From Diadema setosum (taxonomy: Eukaryota; Echinodermata; Echinoidea; Diadematoida; Diadematidae), in NCBI RefSeq assembly GCF_964275005.1, contig NC_092706.1, positions 10,656,739-10,720,738 on the forward strand: a DNA stretch of 64,000 nucleotides, written 5' to 3'. The notes beneath the pieces are model-generated. The model searched no databases and was not told the DNA's origin. It worked only from the letters and a program-made list of their open reading frames with translations. The first letter of the stretch is position 1. Each line of letters starts with the position of its first letter. The position numbers and the translations under genes were made by a program. Below, in pieces: positions 23,901 through 35,530 of this stretch.

Positions 23901-26900
23901 AGAGGTATTGTAATGGAATTACACTGCTACATTTCTGAAGTATGTGAGCCTCCTATGTCATCATCCTTGTTCAGTGTAATTTGTTTAAGGTTTTTCAAAG
24001 TATTGTTTCTCTGCTCAAGAACCACAATAAATTCCACAAATCTATACATGGAGTTGTTGATTTATGTACTACATGATGTGAAATTATGAAAATCGTCTGG
24101 AATGCCCCTTAAAAGGATATTCTGTCTTAGTTATAAATGTCAAGAAGTTGGCATCTCTGCAAGAAGCACCCCCCCCCCCCAAGAATACATGAATATCCCT
24201 GGCATAAAAAGTTTTATAGAGTTGTATTGTAACATATTTTTCAAACTTATTTCATGTCCAATTCTATTACAGTTACGGTAATTCTTTTTTGTTTTAGAAA
24301 AATATTCCTCAATTTATCTAAGAGACTGTCTGTAACGTGGATCAGCTTTGATCTGTAACACACTTTTAACCTTCCATTCTGTTCTGCTTTCATATCCAGG
24401 CCCCAGGCGGAGTTGCTGCACCTGAAGTCTACAAGAAATTGCTGACACTCTACTTGCTTCAAAATGATCTGTGAGTATTGTACAGGGGTATATCACATGA
24501 GTGACTAATTAGTTATAATTAAGGTAACCCAGTTGTATCAAAAGGTAAGTCCTCTTTTATAGTATCAATGTGTCACATGTAGCATCTAAAAGTTTGTAAG
24601 TGGTAAAGTGAAAAAAATGATAAGTGTGTAAAGTTCGACCTGCCCTTAGCAGCTGCAAGGAGCATTTGAAAACTGTTTTTTTTTGTTTTTTTGTTTTTTT
24701 TTAAAACAGAGGCTCACCTCCACTGGTGAAGTCATCATGAGAGCAAACAAACAAACAAACAAACAAACAGTAAAGTGAGAGGAAGAAGTTGATGTGTGTA
24801 TGAATAAAGTCTGAAAAAGAAACAGCACAAAAATTTTAATTTTGAAATGATAAATTATTTGTTGTGGTAGAGTTCTACGGGAACATGAACTTTTCTGATA
24901 CTAACAGCCACCAACTTGTATACTTTATGAATGACATTCTGAAGTGGTGGTCTGTAGAGAATTAATTTAATACTGGTCACATGGTTGTGATGTAACTTTT
25001 TTCAAAGTGTTTTCTCACTGCTCCTGCATGGAATGACATTGGTCTATAATCAACATGACCATGTTTTACCGTGTTTTGGGTGCAAGAATGAGGAAAAGTA
25101 CTTGTACATAAAATTTGAGTTCATAGTGATTTTCCAGTTAGATTGTAGATCATCTATTGATCATTTAAACTTGTAAGGAAGACTGTTTATTATATATGAC
25201 TGTAATATTCCTGTATTCATTGTGTTTGTGTATTATCCCAGAAGTGATGAATAAAGAGACATGTTGTAGATGTACAATTGAAAATCTCGTCAGCAAGGTA
25301 TCTGTGAGACAAAGTTTGTGAAGTTCTTTGTGTAGAAAAACTTTTATAGTGCTACTAAACATAGCGTTAAACTGTCTCCTGTTCATGTAGTTACATGTAT
25401 GACAAATTACTTCTTTTCCTATTTGATTGATCGATTGATTTTATGTATGTATTCATTTTGTTATCTATTAATTCATTGTTTTATTGTTATTTACAATTAG
25501 ATAATAATAACAAGAATATCCTGCAATTTCTGACTCACTCCTTCTTTCCTCTTGTCTGCAGAAATAACGCGAAATTCCTTTGGAAGAGGATACCACCCTC
25601 AGTGAAAACAGTAAGTTCCTTTCTTTAAGACAAACATGCACGCCTGATATTTGGGAGAAGTGTCTATGGAGCAGATTAACTACATTCAGAGGCCACACAT
25701 ACATTGTCCACACAGAAAAGGGCTCGGCTGGAAAACAACATGGCATTTGTATGATAATATTACAGGCATTTTGTAATGTCATCTATTCAGTCTATTCTGT
25801 TCTAATGTTGGACGAATTGCAGGTGTTCGTGAACCAACTGCGTAGTGGTGTTAGATGAGCAAAATATCATTCATGCCTCATGATGGAGTTTTTCTAGTGA
25901 TGAAGATGGTGTTGTGACAAGGTCATGAAAGTCACATGGAAGTCCTCCTGCAAATCTTTGAATGATCCAAGGGAAAGTAAAATAGGACACATAAACCAAG
26001 CAGCAACATAAAATGGAAGTTTCAAAATAAGGTGTGGATGTTTGCACTGGATCAGTAAAATTTTTCCAAAAGTTCAAACCAGCCTTCTGAGATGGTGCTG
26101 CTGGAGCAAGTGAACACAGCTGCCATTGTCCCCTTACTCTTATGTTTTACATCTTATGCTCATGAAATGGCACAAATTTCAGAGTTTTATGCTTTGTTCT
26201 TTACAAGAACAGCATCCAAATGGCCTACTAATACAAAAGTATACTTCTGTGGTATTATCACACAGTAGACATGCTATCTTTATGCTGCACGTTAACAATC
26301 TGTTTGCTTGTGTTTCTTTTTCTCTTTCACTGTGTCCTAAAGAATTGACCTGCTTATGGTTTAATATTTTAAAAAGCACCTTTGCTTGTGCGGGATAAAA
26401 CAAATTTTAAATGAACTTGCAAATACGCAATTACATGTACTACATTTCAGAATCCCTCTGGTGTCCCTGTCAGCTTTATCAGCCTTACAAAATCTGCTTC
26501 AAACTGCTATCAGAATGTACATATGAATTTTATTGTCACTTATTTGTTATTATTATTGTCATTTTTTTTTTATAATCTATTAATGGCTGCATGAAGAAGT
26601 CTCTAAAATTTCCGTTTATTGGGAAGTTAGAAAACCACTGTAGAGTCACAGCATGCCATAATTTAAAGTTGATCTTAAAGGACAAGTTCACCTTCATAGA
26701 CATGTGGGTTTAGTGAATGCAGCAATATTATTAGTAGAACACATCAATGAGAGTTTGAGGAAAATCGGACAATCCGTTCAAAAGTTATGAATTTTTGAAG
26801 TTTCTGCTCAGTCACGTCTGGATGAGAAGACTACTATAGCTTGTGATGTCATATGAGTACAACTTTATAAAGAAAGTATAAAGAAAATTCAAGATATTCT

Positions 26901-29900
26901 CACTTTTCTCACATAATAAAAGAACATGCGACTTCTCTCTTTCAGAAGTCAGGGGAAATGATATTACCACTAACACAAGTCAGCAATATGTTGAAGAAAT
27001 GTGCACTTTATTCAAAAAGTCAAGTTTTGTGAAATTCTCTTTTTATTTTCCTTATATTGTTGTACGCATGTGACATCATGCACTGTAGTAGTCTTCTCCT
27101 CCAGCAGTGATTGCACAGGTACTTTAAAAATTCATAACTTTTGAACGGATTGTTGGATTTTCCCCAAACTTTCAATGATGTGTTCTGCTAATATTGTTGC
27201 CCTCACTCAATCCACATGTATATGAAGGTGAACTTGTCCTTTAACTTGTAAAATCAACTTAAATCCAGTCTGAAACACCTCCCTGGTAATGTTACACAGC
27301 ATTATGTGCTAACTTTGCTCTGTCTGAACCATGTCATCACCACCTGTAGGGCGATCCCGAGCTCGGGTACATCTGGGAGATTGGCCAGAACATGTGGCAG
27401 AGGGACTTCACCTCTTCAAAGCTGTATACTGCCCTCAATCGGGAATGGTCAGACAGTATCAAGGAGATCATTTCTTCTCTTCAAGGTAAGTTGGGGATGA
27501 AAACAAATCAACAAAAAGAAAGCCAGGGAAAAATCAAAAGGATGACAGAACTTGCTAAGTGTATAAAGACAAAGATGTGTGTTCTATTGGTAACCCCTTT
27601 ATCCCCCACCCCCATAAAGTTTGATCTGTACAGCCCTTTGTAGGGAGCAGGAAAACACTTTTAGTTGGTAATTATACAAAATGTTTTATTATTAAATTTG
27701 GTACTTTGGCTTCAAGTTTTGGGAAATTTACTCTTTAACCTTGAATTCTGGTGTCATAGAGATTACAGTTTCTTTTTGTGAGATTATTTGTGATGTGTAT
27801 CAAATGAAGTAGGGAAATTAATAAGACTGTAATTGAATGTAAAATCTGAATTGTTGGGCAGAATTATTGCGATGAACAAATTGCAATACTTCGTGAGTGG
27901 CGCTACCTTCCAAACTTGGACTACAGGGCTAGTAGACCAACATCTGCCAGGCCTGGAAATCATTTCAATCCAAATGGTGACAAATTTACTGCAGAAATAT
28001 AATAATCTAGTTATCAATACATTGGCATCTCTGAAGTGCACTGCACATGTCACATGTACTTTGGAGAAGGCTTAGATTGAATGGATTGAATTTGTTACAT
28101 CTGCTCAAAATCAGGGAAAAAACCACAAAAAGTCTGCCAATTTCAAACAGAAATAGGAAATGAAACCTTATAAAACATGTCACATATTAAAGGCTTAGTT
28201 ATCAAGTTAGCAATTAAGACGGTTTGGAAGATTATGCAATGACACCAAACAATTACATGTGAACTATTTAAGACTCTAATGAATGCTTTTTTGTTAACCC
28301 TACTTTGTGAGACATGAGCAAGGAATAGTAAAATGATATTTAAAAAAAAAAGACAATAAAAATGGTTTAGTGGGACTTTTTTCACTAATCACATGCACTT
28401 GAGTTTGTTTCAGTGAGATCTGATTCATTTCCTCAGTCTGTGCCAGATGTGGTTAGAAAAATTACATGTAATTCTGCAGCTGGCGAAACAGACAGAAGAC
28501 TTAACTCTGGAATATAATAAAACCCCCTGTGCTCCTGACACTTTAATAACTAGATAATTTTGTAGCATATCTCCTCTGAATTTACTCCATGAACCAACTC
28601 ACCCTCTCTTCACAAATTTGCTCCACTCCCCTGTGTGATCAGTTCATGCCCTTTCCAGGGTCAGCAATACTGACTTCCTGTTCTTTTTTTTTTTTTTTTA
28701 ATTGATTTGGTTTTGCTTTGCCTAATATTTTGCTTTGTTATGTTGTGCTGCATTTAAAGAGAGAGTCTCCTACCTGTGTTCATGTATTATGTATACCATC
28801 AATCACACATGAATGCCAGTTTTCAGGCAAAAGCCTGAATTCAGGCCCTGGCAGTTTCAAAGTTCAGGCTTTTTGATGTACAAAGGAGCTTCATGTAGAT
28901 GTACTTCAAGCCCTCTTTGTCATTTCAACTGGCATCTCGAATCACAGTCCTCTAGTCTTTGAAACTTTGAAAAGACTCCAGGCAGACCTGAACTGTGCAG
29001 TCAATACAGTGCAAGTGAGAGCTAAGTCTAAGGACAGGAAGTGAAGTTTTAGCACATTCTTTCTTGATACACACTGGTAGAATCATTCCCCTATTCATTG
29101 ATGAAGTGGTAGCTTGACTACTTAGGCAGATCAAATTGATTCTGGTGTCTGCTGTTTATTCATTGAGCAGTCTCAGGTAAGATGAGCTCTATAAAGAAAA
29201 GATTGATGAGAATTAGGAGGATGAAATAGGGCCAGGGTTGGACTTTGTCCAGAGCAGCTTATCAGGATCAGACCGGGTGTGAAGTAAATGGCATTGGACT
29301 TCCTGTGGCTGTGATATTGGTAGCCAAGCTGTGCTTCTTTATGTACATCACTAGACAAAGGACCAGCCACACTAGCGCTGCTTTGGCTGTGTCTCAATCA
29401 GTGCTGTAATGAACAATGAGGCTTTTGATGCCTGACTAAGTGGCTCTTTGAGGGATGAAGGGGGGGGGGGGGGGTTGAGTGGAGAAGCAAGGAGGGTGTA
29501 ACAATAGGAGATAAAGATTAATGGAATGATAGCCCCTACTTACATGTACCAAGTAAAGATGAAAAGGGGGTGGGGGAAGTGGGTAGGAAAACAATAATGA
29601 CAACAATGTCTTGTGTGTGTGTGTGTGTGTGTGTGTGAACACAGTGGGTCCTCAAAAGTCAACAAATCAGTTATATGCTTGTGGATTGGGGTCAGCCAGG
29701 TCACACAATGTGAACTGTGTCTGTCCTTTAACCCGTTGAGGATGGGCAGATTTTCCTATGACGTGCACTTTCCCATAGACACCTACCCAAGTATGCTCAG
29801 GACTAGTCCTCAGTGGGTTAAAGGTTACCCCCCTTTTTGAAGTCACTCAAGGTGCCAAGTTGAGCTCAGCACTGCGCCTTATAGCATGAAGTTGTGTATG

Positions 29901-30339
29901 ACAAGCAGTCACTGTCTTTTAATGGATGAAATTCTTGTGTCAAGTTAAACGACTGGATGCAAGAATTTCATCAAGTTGATTAATCATGCAGTACCTGCAG
30001 CATTCTATACACAATTTCTTTTGTCATGGCTACTTTTAAACACTGATCAATCAATGCTTACTTACATCAATGTAGGGCAAATTGTCAGTCAATTGCAGTC
30101 AGTGTCTTTCTTAATTACATGGTGCATATCATGTGTTTTGTCTGTTTTGGATGGTTTTACCCACTTACTGTAAAAAGTCTAATTTTCTTGTTTGTGTATC
30201 ATTTGAATATTTTTGAGTCTCTTTGTGCATGTGAGCATATTATGTGAGTACCTTTATTTTGAGATATTGCAAGAGATAAGAATGCACGCCTCAAAAGAAA
30301 TCTGTGTGCTCATGTATCCTCCCCCCACTCACACACACA

Positions 30340-30393
<54 letters not shown>

Positions 30394-33300
30394 CACACAC
30401 AGATTTCCTGTCTTGTTATCATTCCAAAGTATGATGTTAGTAACCGGACAGTGAATATCAGCTGTTGCTACCTCCTCTTTTATCTCTCAGTTTCTAGTTT
30501 CTCTTGTTCTTCTGTTTTGATACTTTGCATAAAATGTTGTGTCCTTGCTTACATGCTGTGAATCTTGCCTTTGGCTCTAGTCTTATTCAAATTATATTCC
30601 AGTCCATCTCTTATACATTTCTTTTTCTTTGAGTTTTTCCTCTGTCTGTTGTCTCTTTCTTCTTATCTTCCTCCCTCCTCTCCCTCTTTCACCCTCTCTT
30701 CCTTTTGATCCATCACTCTTTCATTGTGGAAGCAATTTTATGTGTGGTGAGTTTGTCTGAATAAAGTAGACTAGCTCGGACTCGAGTCTTTCATCGTGAA
30801 AGTCATTTTGCATTTCATGAACGCGTCTCAAAGGCAGACTCGCCCACAGTCAAGCTTTATCCACAGCTAGCTACTGTTGCAAGTTGAAATACTGTGAAAC
30901 GTGATATATTTGGGACATGAAATTTTCGCGAATTGGAGCTGACGGCCTTTTTCGTGGCATGAAATTTTCGTGAATTGCCATTGGCACTCAATGCATACAG
31001 TGTAAACAAGAACCTTTGCGTGCATTTTATTTTCGCGAATCTTGGCGCTTGCGAAATTCGCGAAATTAAAATGCATGTGAACATTCCTCATTTTACAGTA
31101 CTTGGTTAAAAGGGGTGCATACTGTTTAGTTCACTTTCTAAGTTTCTTAGCAGCATTTTGAACCGTATGAATTGCCAGTAGATTGAAATCATGGCTTTGT
31201 GTGCCACAATCAGTCTTAATGGTTATATTGAAAAGTTTTTATTTTCTTTTTCACTGTATGCATCTAGATCGATGTGTGTGAAATGTAGAGTTTGATACCT
31301 TTTGCCACTCAAGTCGACTGACTGACTTCAGCCATATTGAACTTACTTCTTGCCTGTTAACATTGTTTCTCATCTGCTCTTGTACTAGATTCCATCAGGC
31401 AGAGACTATTCCACTTGATAGGGAGTGCTTACACATCCATCGAGGCCGACCAGTTCGCACTCTACCTTGGGATGTCCAAGGAGCAAGCGATAAATGGTGA
31501 GTGTGAACAGGGCCGAGATGGGGATTGGCATGTGCAAGGTATAATGTTGAATGCATTCACACCTCAACACTTGTATGCTAAAGTTTTTAAGACTTTTCTG
31601 TGCCTTGTTATTCATGATTTAAAAAAAAAAAAATCATCCCTTTTCACTTTAACATGGACACTTTTTTTTCAAACTCCTGAAAGGAAGTTTTTGAATCCAT
31701 TTTGATGAGAATCTGCCAGTTTCTTTGTTTAGGCTACTAGATTTTTCACAATGGCATCTTCTCAGATTTTGATTATTACTCCCTCCCCCAGCTAAATATC
31801 AGTTAGTGATCTACAGAGTTAGAGTAAAGGTTAGGGTTTGGGTTAGGGTTAGGATTTGGTTCAGGATCAGGATTAGGGATAGTGTCAGGGCAAGGGTCTG
31901 TGGTGTTTGTCCAGGGGGTAACTGTCCTGGAACCCAGGGAAACCCCCTTATAATGAGCTTGCATATGAGTTACTTAGTAGTTCTAATGAGGTGAATTTGG
32001 TGGTCTCAATTTTTTCATCACTCCATGACTCGATTTTCCATTAATCGATTTTCCATCACGCTGATCTGGCATGGTAGAGTTGTCGGTCCTGGCAATCTCA
32101 TTATACACAGGGTTTCCCCTTTATTATACCCCCGCCAAACGAAGTTTGAAGGGGGTATATAGGAATCAGCGGACGGTCGGGCGGTCGGGCGGTCGGGCGG
32201 TCGGGCGGTCGGTCGGGCGGTCGGGCGGTCGGTTGGGCGGTCGGTTCGTTGCAAATCTTGCGTCACGAACTACTTCCTCAGTTTTCAACCGATTCCCATA
32301 AAACTTGGCACAGATGTGTGCCTTGGGTTGTAGATGTGCAAGACATATTTTTTGAGAGTACCCAAAAGTACGTTGCCATGGTAACGGCATATTATGGGCA
32401 AAAATGGGTACAAATCTTGCGTTGCGAACTCCTCCCACAGTTTTTGATCAATTTTTATGAAATTAAGTACAGATGTTCATCTGAATATGTTAATGTGCAA
32501 GACACATATTTCCGCAGTGGCAAAAAGTGCGTTGCCATGGTAACGGCATGTTATTGGTAAAATATAGGGCAAAATGCTTCATGGCAAAACTGCTTCATCA
32601 GTGTTCTTCCAATTCTCATGGAATTCATATTGAATGTTTGTCTTAGGATATAGGTCAGCATGACACATTTCTTGACAGTGACAAAAAGTATGTTGCCATG
32701 GTAACAGCTCACATATTATGAGCCAAAATGATGGAAAATTTTGTGTTGCAAACTACTTCCTCAGTTTTTGCCCAATTTCCATGAAACTTGGTACAGATGT
32801 GTGCCTTTGGTTGTAGATGTGCAAGACGCATTTTTCGACAGTACCCGAAAGTACGTTGCCATGGTAACGGCATATTAATGGCAGAAAATCAAGGAAAGAT
32901 CTTGCGGATTTAACTATTTCCTCAGTTTTTTGACCAAAGCTTATGAAATGTTGTTTGGCGGGGGTATAACCAGTCGCTGTAGCGACATTTCTAGTTCTAT
33001 TTGATAGGTATCTCGCTTATCAAAACTTAGGAGAAGAAAAGAAGGTAGAAACTTATATATCAAAACCAAGTTTTGAGGATTTTTTTTTTTCACCCATCTA
33101 AGCATTTGGCAAATATGGCCTATTCCAAATCGCCCTAGTGTCAGAGTCAAACCATAATACTTAGAGGTTTGCTTCATGTGAAAATGTTAATAACCGGACC
33201 GCTGTTTCACAATATTTAGCAGTGATAATATGAAATGTTTTGTTATCATACTGTCTTCCCCTCTCTCTCTCTCTCTCTACTTTCAAGCTGTCCAAGAGGA

Positions 33301-34095
33301 AGGCTGGGCCTACAACTCAGAAAGTCAAATGATCCTGCCAAAGAAGCCAGGTGAGATCTCTCGCTGACCACTTTTCTCGTCATTAGACTCTCTAGCCTGG
33401 AGAGACTATATATCCACTTTGTTCATTTACTTTTCACAATACTTGTGGAAAGACGAGTGCCTGCTAAAACTACCTGCAGTGGAAAAGCAACAAAAACAAC
33501 AACAACAACACCAGAAATCATGGACAGCACTACACTGTGATGAATTGTCCTAGTAACTGTGATAGAAAAAGAAGGGTTTCATGAATATGCTAATCTTTTT
33601 TTTTTTCTTTTTTGAACACTGCTGCATGTTAGCCTGTGGTGGAAAAAAAGGCTCATCACTTTTTCTTTTCTTTTTTTGTACTCTTATATTGAAATTCTTA
33701 TCATACAATGTATTTCCATGATCAAAATGCTTGATTACATTCTAAAAAGAAGGCTGCTTTATATCTGCCATCTGCATATATTCACAAATTGTTGTGGGTT
33801 TGTTGTTGTTATTGTTGTTGTTGCAAGTTTTATCATGTGTAAAAATGTGGTTACATGAAGTTAGAGCCACAATTATGTAATTAAGTCATTGTCACACATA
33901 TTCATAGTGATTCACACACTTCATTTGCCCTCAGTATTCTCTCTCAGCCTCAGGTCTTATTTCTCCATCTTCATTGTCATTTTCTTTTGTTTTGTTTTTA
34001 CATCATATTTTGCAGTGCCAAGGAAAGAACAGCCTGTACCAAGTGAGCAACAAATCGCCCAGCTGACGGATTTTGTAGCCTTCCTGGAGAATTAA
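17953..34095 (+). CDS. COPS8: COP9 signalosome complex subunit 8
   Basis: Seven exons: 17953-18009, 24400-24470, 25562-25610, 27350-27485, 31389-31496, 33288-33350 and 34016-34095. All have GT-AG borders and matching phases, giving 187 aa plus stop. CSN8 is a PCI-type subunit of the COP9 signalosome, which removes NEDD8 from cullins and so controls cullin-RING ubiquitin ligases. Recognised family blocks are [74 protein letters not shown] and the C-terminal EQQIAQLTDFVAFLEN. The length is slightly under the human protein (209 aa), which has a longer N-terminus. ATG 17953 is preceded by AAA and opens the first family block. Introns total about 15.6 kb and are packed with inserted elements. Confidence 0.95.
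18249..19915. mobile_element. 1.67-kb element with doubled GGGCAATTACCCC ends and TTAGGG-like core
   Basis: Left end: two GGGCAATTACCCC units near 18256-18285. Right end: the same doubled motif in reverse (GGGGTAATTGCCC twice, 19880-19910). Both sides are flanked by ATAGAATCT (18240-18248 and 19916-19924), a 9-bp target duplication. The core has TTAGGG-like repeats (18310-18400) and GC-rich palindromes (18431-18472; 19150-19200). AGGGTGCGGG recurs at 18412, 19146 and 19874. No protein is recognisable, so it is nonautonomous. It lies in COPS8 intron 1. Confidence 0.7.
18310..18400 (+). repeat. Telomere-like TTAGGG/TTAGGTT repeats inside an element
   Basis: About a dozen variant units (TTAGGG, TTAGGT, TTAGGA). 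A similar array occurs at 31818-31875. Because it recurs with the same flanking motif (GGGGGTAA.TG.CC), it is part of a dispersed repeat rather than a chromosome-end relic. Confidence 0.8.
20950..20966. repeat. Poly-A tract in COPS8 intron 1
   Basis: An A run of about 20 bases. The surrounding intron (19925-24399) holds no recognised exon. Seen in it are a GT repeat (21421-21446), the diverged units at 22130-22346 and otherwise unclassified sequence. Confidence 0.6.
21421..21446. repeat. (GT)n microsatellite
   Basis: About 13 GT units in COPS8 intron 1. Confidence 0.85.
22130..22346. repeat. Three diverged units ending GGTGGGGC...TTCACGAGTAT
   Basis: TTCACGAGTAT (with GGTGGGG shortly before it) occurs at 22198, 22273 and 22336. 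The units are 63-75 bp and also carry GCCCCACCG, the reverse of the GGTGGGGC block, so each can fold. Origin unknown. Located in COPS8 intron 1. Confidence 0.6.
26679..27240. mobile_element. 562-bp foldback element with TTAA duplication (Kolobok- or piggyBac-like, nonautonomous)
   Basis: AGGACAAGTTCACCTTCATA at the left is mirrored at the right, and TTAA sits on both sides (26675-26678 and 27241-27244). The arms keep clear similarity for well over 100 bp (CAATATTATTAGTAGAACAC; TTCAAAAGTTATGAATTTTT). AGG at the tips with TTAA is the Kolobok pattern; piggyBac tips usually start CCY. It ends 109 bp before COPS8 exon 4. A degenerate relative lies at 39376-39897. Confidence 0.8.
29613..29637. repeat. 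(GT)n microsatellite
   Basis: Short GT run in COPS8 intron 4, preceded by a G homopolymer at about 29460-29475. Confidence 0.8.
29725..29824. mobile_element. 100-bp MITE, CCTTTAACCC ends
   Basis: CCTTTAACCCGTTGAGGA at the left is mirrored by TCCTCAGTGGGTTAAAGG at the right. The arms are about 18-20 bp with two mismatches. In COPS8 intron 4. Confidence 0.7.
30331..30402. repeat. (CA)n microsatellite
   Basis: About 70 bp of CA with a few interruptions, in COPS8 intron 4. The CA-run frames across it are not genes. Confidence 0.9.
30890..31100. mobile_element. MITE with TACTGTRAAA ends and TTCGCGAA motifs
   Basis: The left is TACTGTGAAACGTGATATAT and the right reversed is TACTGTAAAATGAGGAATGT. 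Inside, AAATTTTCGCGAATT-type motifs repeat on both strands. About 211 bp, in COPS8 intron 4, ending about 290 bp before exon 5. Confidence 0.65.
31806..31935 (+). repeat. Degenerate relative of the 18249 element (TTAGGG-like part)
   Basis: GGTTAGGGTTTGGGTTAGGG followed by GGTTCAGGATCAGGATTAGG, then CCAGGGGGTAACTGTCCTGG. The order and motifs match the core and right end of 18249-19915. It abuts the MITE at 31936. Confidence 0.6.
31936..32119. mobile_element. MITE with AGGGAAACCC ends (copy 1)
   Basis: The left is AGGGAAACCCCCTTATAATGAG and the right reversed is AGGGGAAACCCTGTGTATAATGAG. The inner text (ACTTAGTAGTTCTAATGAGGTGAATTTGG) also recurs in the copy at 34172-34361. In COPS8 intron 5. 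Confidence 0.7.
32125..32968. mobile_element. Element with TATACCCCCGCCAAAC ends and four internal ~160-bp units
   Basis: TATACCCCCGCCAAAC at the left is mirrored by GTTTGGCGGGGGTATA at the right. Near the left end is a GGGCGGTC tandem tract (32172-32245). The body is four units of about 160 bp, each with CTTC.TCAGTTTT...GATGTG and the palindrome GTTGCCATGGTAAC (32372, 32531, 32692, 32855). No protein. In COPS8 intron 5, about 320 bp before exon 6. Confidence 0.75.
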
Positions 34096-34171
34096 TTAGC
34101 TGTAGATAGTTATTGGTATGAAAAGCTGAAGAGAAAACTAAACGTGTGTCATTTAAGAACATTGCCCGTTC

Positions 34172-34361
34172 GGGGAAACCCTGTTATAACGAGCTTGCCT
34201 ACAACAAAGTACTGCTTTTTAATGGGGGTGAATTTGGCAGTCCTGAGCTTCCATCACTGTATCAGCTGGCCTCATTTTTAGTACACTTACAACCAGGTAC
34301 TTGGTTATAAAGAGGTAGACATCGGCGATCCTGGTGATCTCGTTATAATAGGGGGTTTCCC
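34172..34361. mobile_element. MITE with GGGGAAACCC ends (copy 2)
   Basis: The left is GGGGAAACCCTGTTATAACGAG and the right reversed is AGGGAAACCCCCTATTATAACGAG. Same family as 31936-32119, and the two copies bracket the last two COPS8 exons. This copy starts 77 bp after the COPS8 stop, so it probably lies in the 3' UTR. Confidence 0.7.
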
Positions 34362-34661
34362 TGTGTTCTCAAAAGCTGATGAGATCTCAACCAGGTCTAG
34401 ATCTCCTTGAGTTTGTGAGTTAGTGTGCTTTATGTAATTCGCAGCAGACCAAGTGTCACCCTCTCCTGTCCAAACAGAGTCTTCAAATTCTACAACCCTC
34501 ACCCCTCCCCCATTTTCCATGAAACAGAATTTCTTCAGCTGTGAATCTTCAAGATACAATGACTCTTCATAATGAGCGGAATTTTTGTCAATCTGTAGTC
34601 AGTTACAGCCTTGTAATAAATTGGTCAAACATTGAAGGTTGATGTCTGTCATGCACCATTC

Positions 34662-34686
34662 CCCCCCCCCCCCCCCCCCCCCCCCC
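34662..34686. repeat. Poly-C tract
   Basis: About 25 consecutive C in the COPS8 3' flank. Confidence 0.9.
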
Positions 34687-34890
34687 GAGTGGATGAGGGC
34701 TTAGTTCAGCCATTGTAGCCAGTTCAGCCATGCTGAATGCTTTTGAGACCATTGCAGTACTTTCGTTGTAATCAAAAGTCAAATGATATGTGGAGATTGA
34801 TGATGAATAGTTAGTCTGGAATCCCAAGGGGAACCAGCTCAAGACATGCTGGTGCAGTATTTGGGCAAGAGATTTGTTTCTATTTCCCTC

Positions 34891-34896
34891 AATAAA
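34891..34896 (+). terminator. Possible COPS8 poly(A) signal
   Basis: AATAAA about 800 bp after the COPS8 stop codon. It is one of several in the AT-rich flank, so usage is unknown. Confidence 0.3.
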
Positions 34897-35397
34897 GGTG
34901 CTTCATCATCCTTAAAACACCGTATTTCACACTTTTATGATTGCCCATTATCAGCAAATAAACCATGTACATTGTACGTTGTACATGCAACAATGATTTA
35001 AAGGTCGCAATCAAAAGTACACTACTGTAACTACCCCCCCCCCCCATAAAAAAAGAGACAAAGTGTAAACCAAGCTCTGCACATAAATCATGCAAGTCAT
35101 GGAGCTTGTTGTAGAATGTGCTCGCTATGTCACAGTTTTTTTATTCTGACGCAAATGGGGTCTTTAAAGGCCTATAATCACAAGATGGTCTCTCAGCCAG
35201 GTTTCTGTTTCGCTTGCATAAAACTTGTCTCATTGTTTTGGTTGCGTGGTTAACTCAATGACTTGTGGGTTTAATTATGCTACCCATTTAAAGTCCTTGC
35301 ACTATTGTCCTGTAAATAATATCATCTTGTCATTGTGCTGTAGATGATATCATTTTGTCATGGTTTAGACGAGTAACTGTACATGTAACTCTCTATC

Positions 35398-35530
35398 TAC
35401 ACTTCTCAACCTTTTCTAACCCGGGGCCCACTTTGGCTCTTATAAAGTTTTTTTTTTGATGCCCAGTGACATGTGTATATCAAATGATATTATGTGAAGA
35501 CATTGCGTGCACAGTCTGAGAGGCACTGCT
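35398..35530. mobile_element. Possible hAT-type MITE
   Basis: The left end has ACTTCTCAACCTTTTCTAACC followed by GGGGCCCACTTTGG. The right end reversed starts AGCAGTGCCTCTCAGAC. These resemble hAT tips (CAGTG...CTCAA/GAC). The target duplication could not be seen. Confidence 0.35.

Noticed and set aside
30213-30561. Frames over the CA microsatellite in COPS8 intron 4
   Set aside because: HTHTHT strings; no splice or family support.
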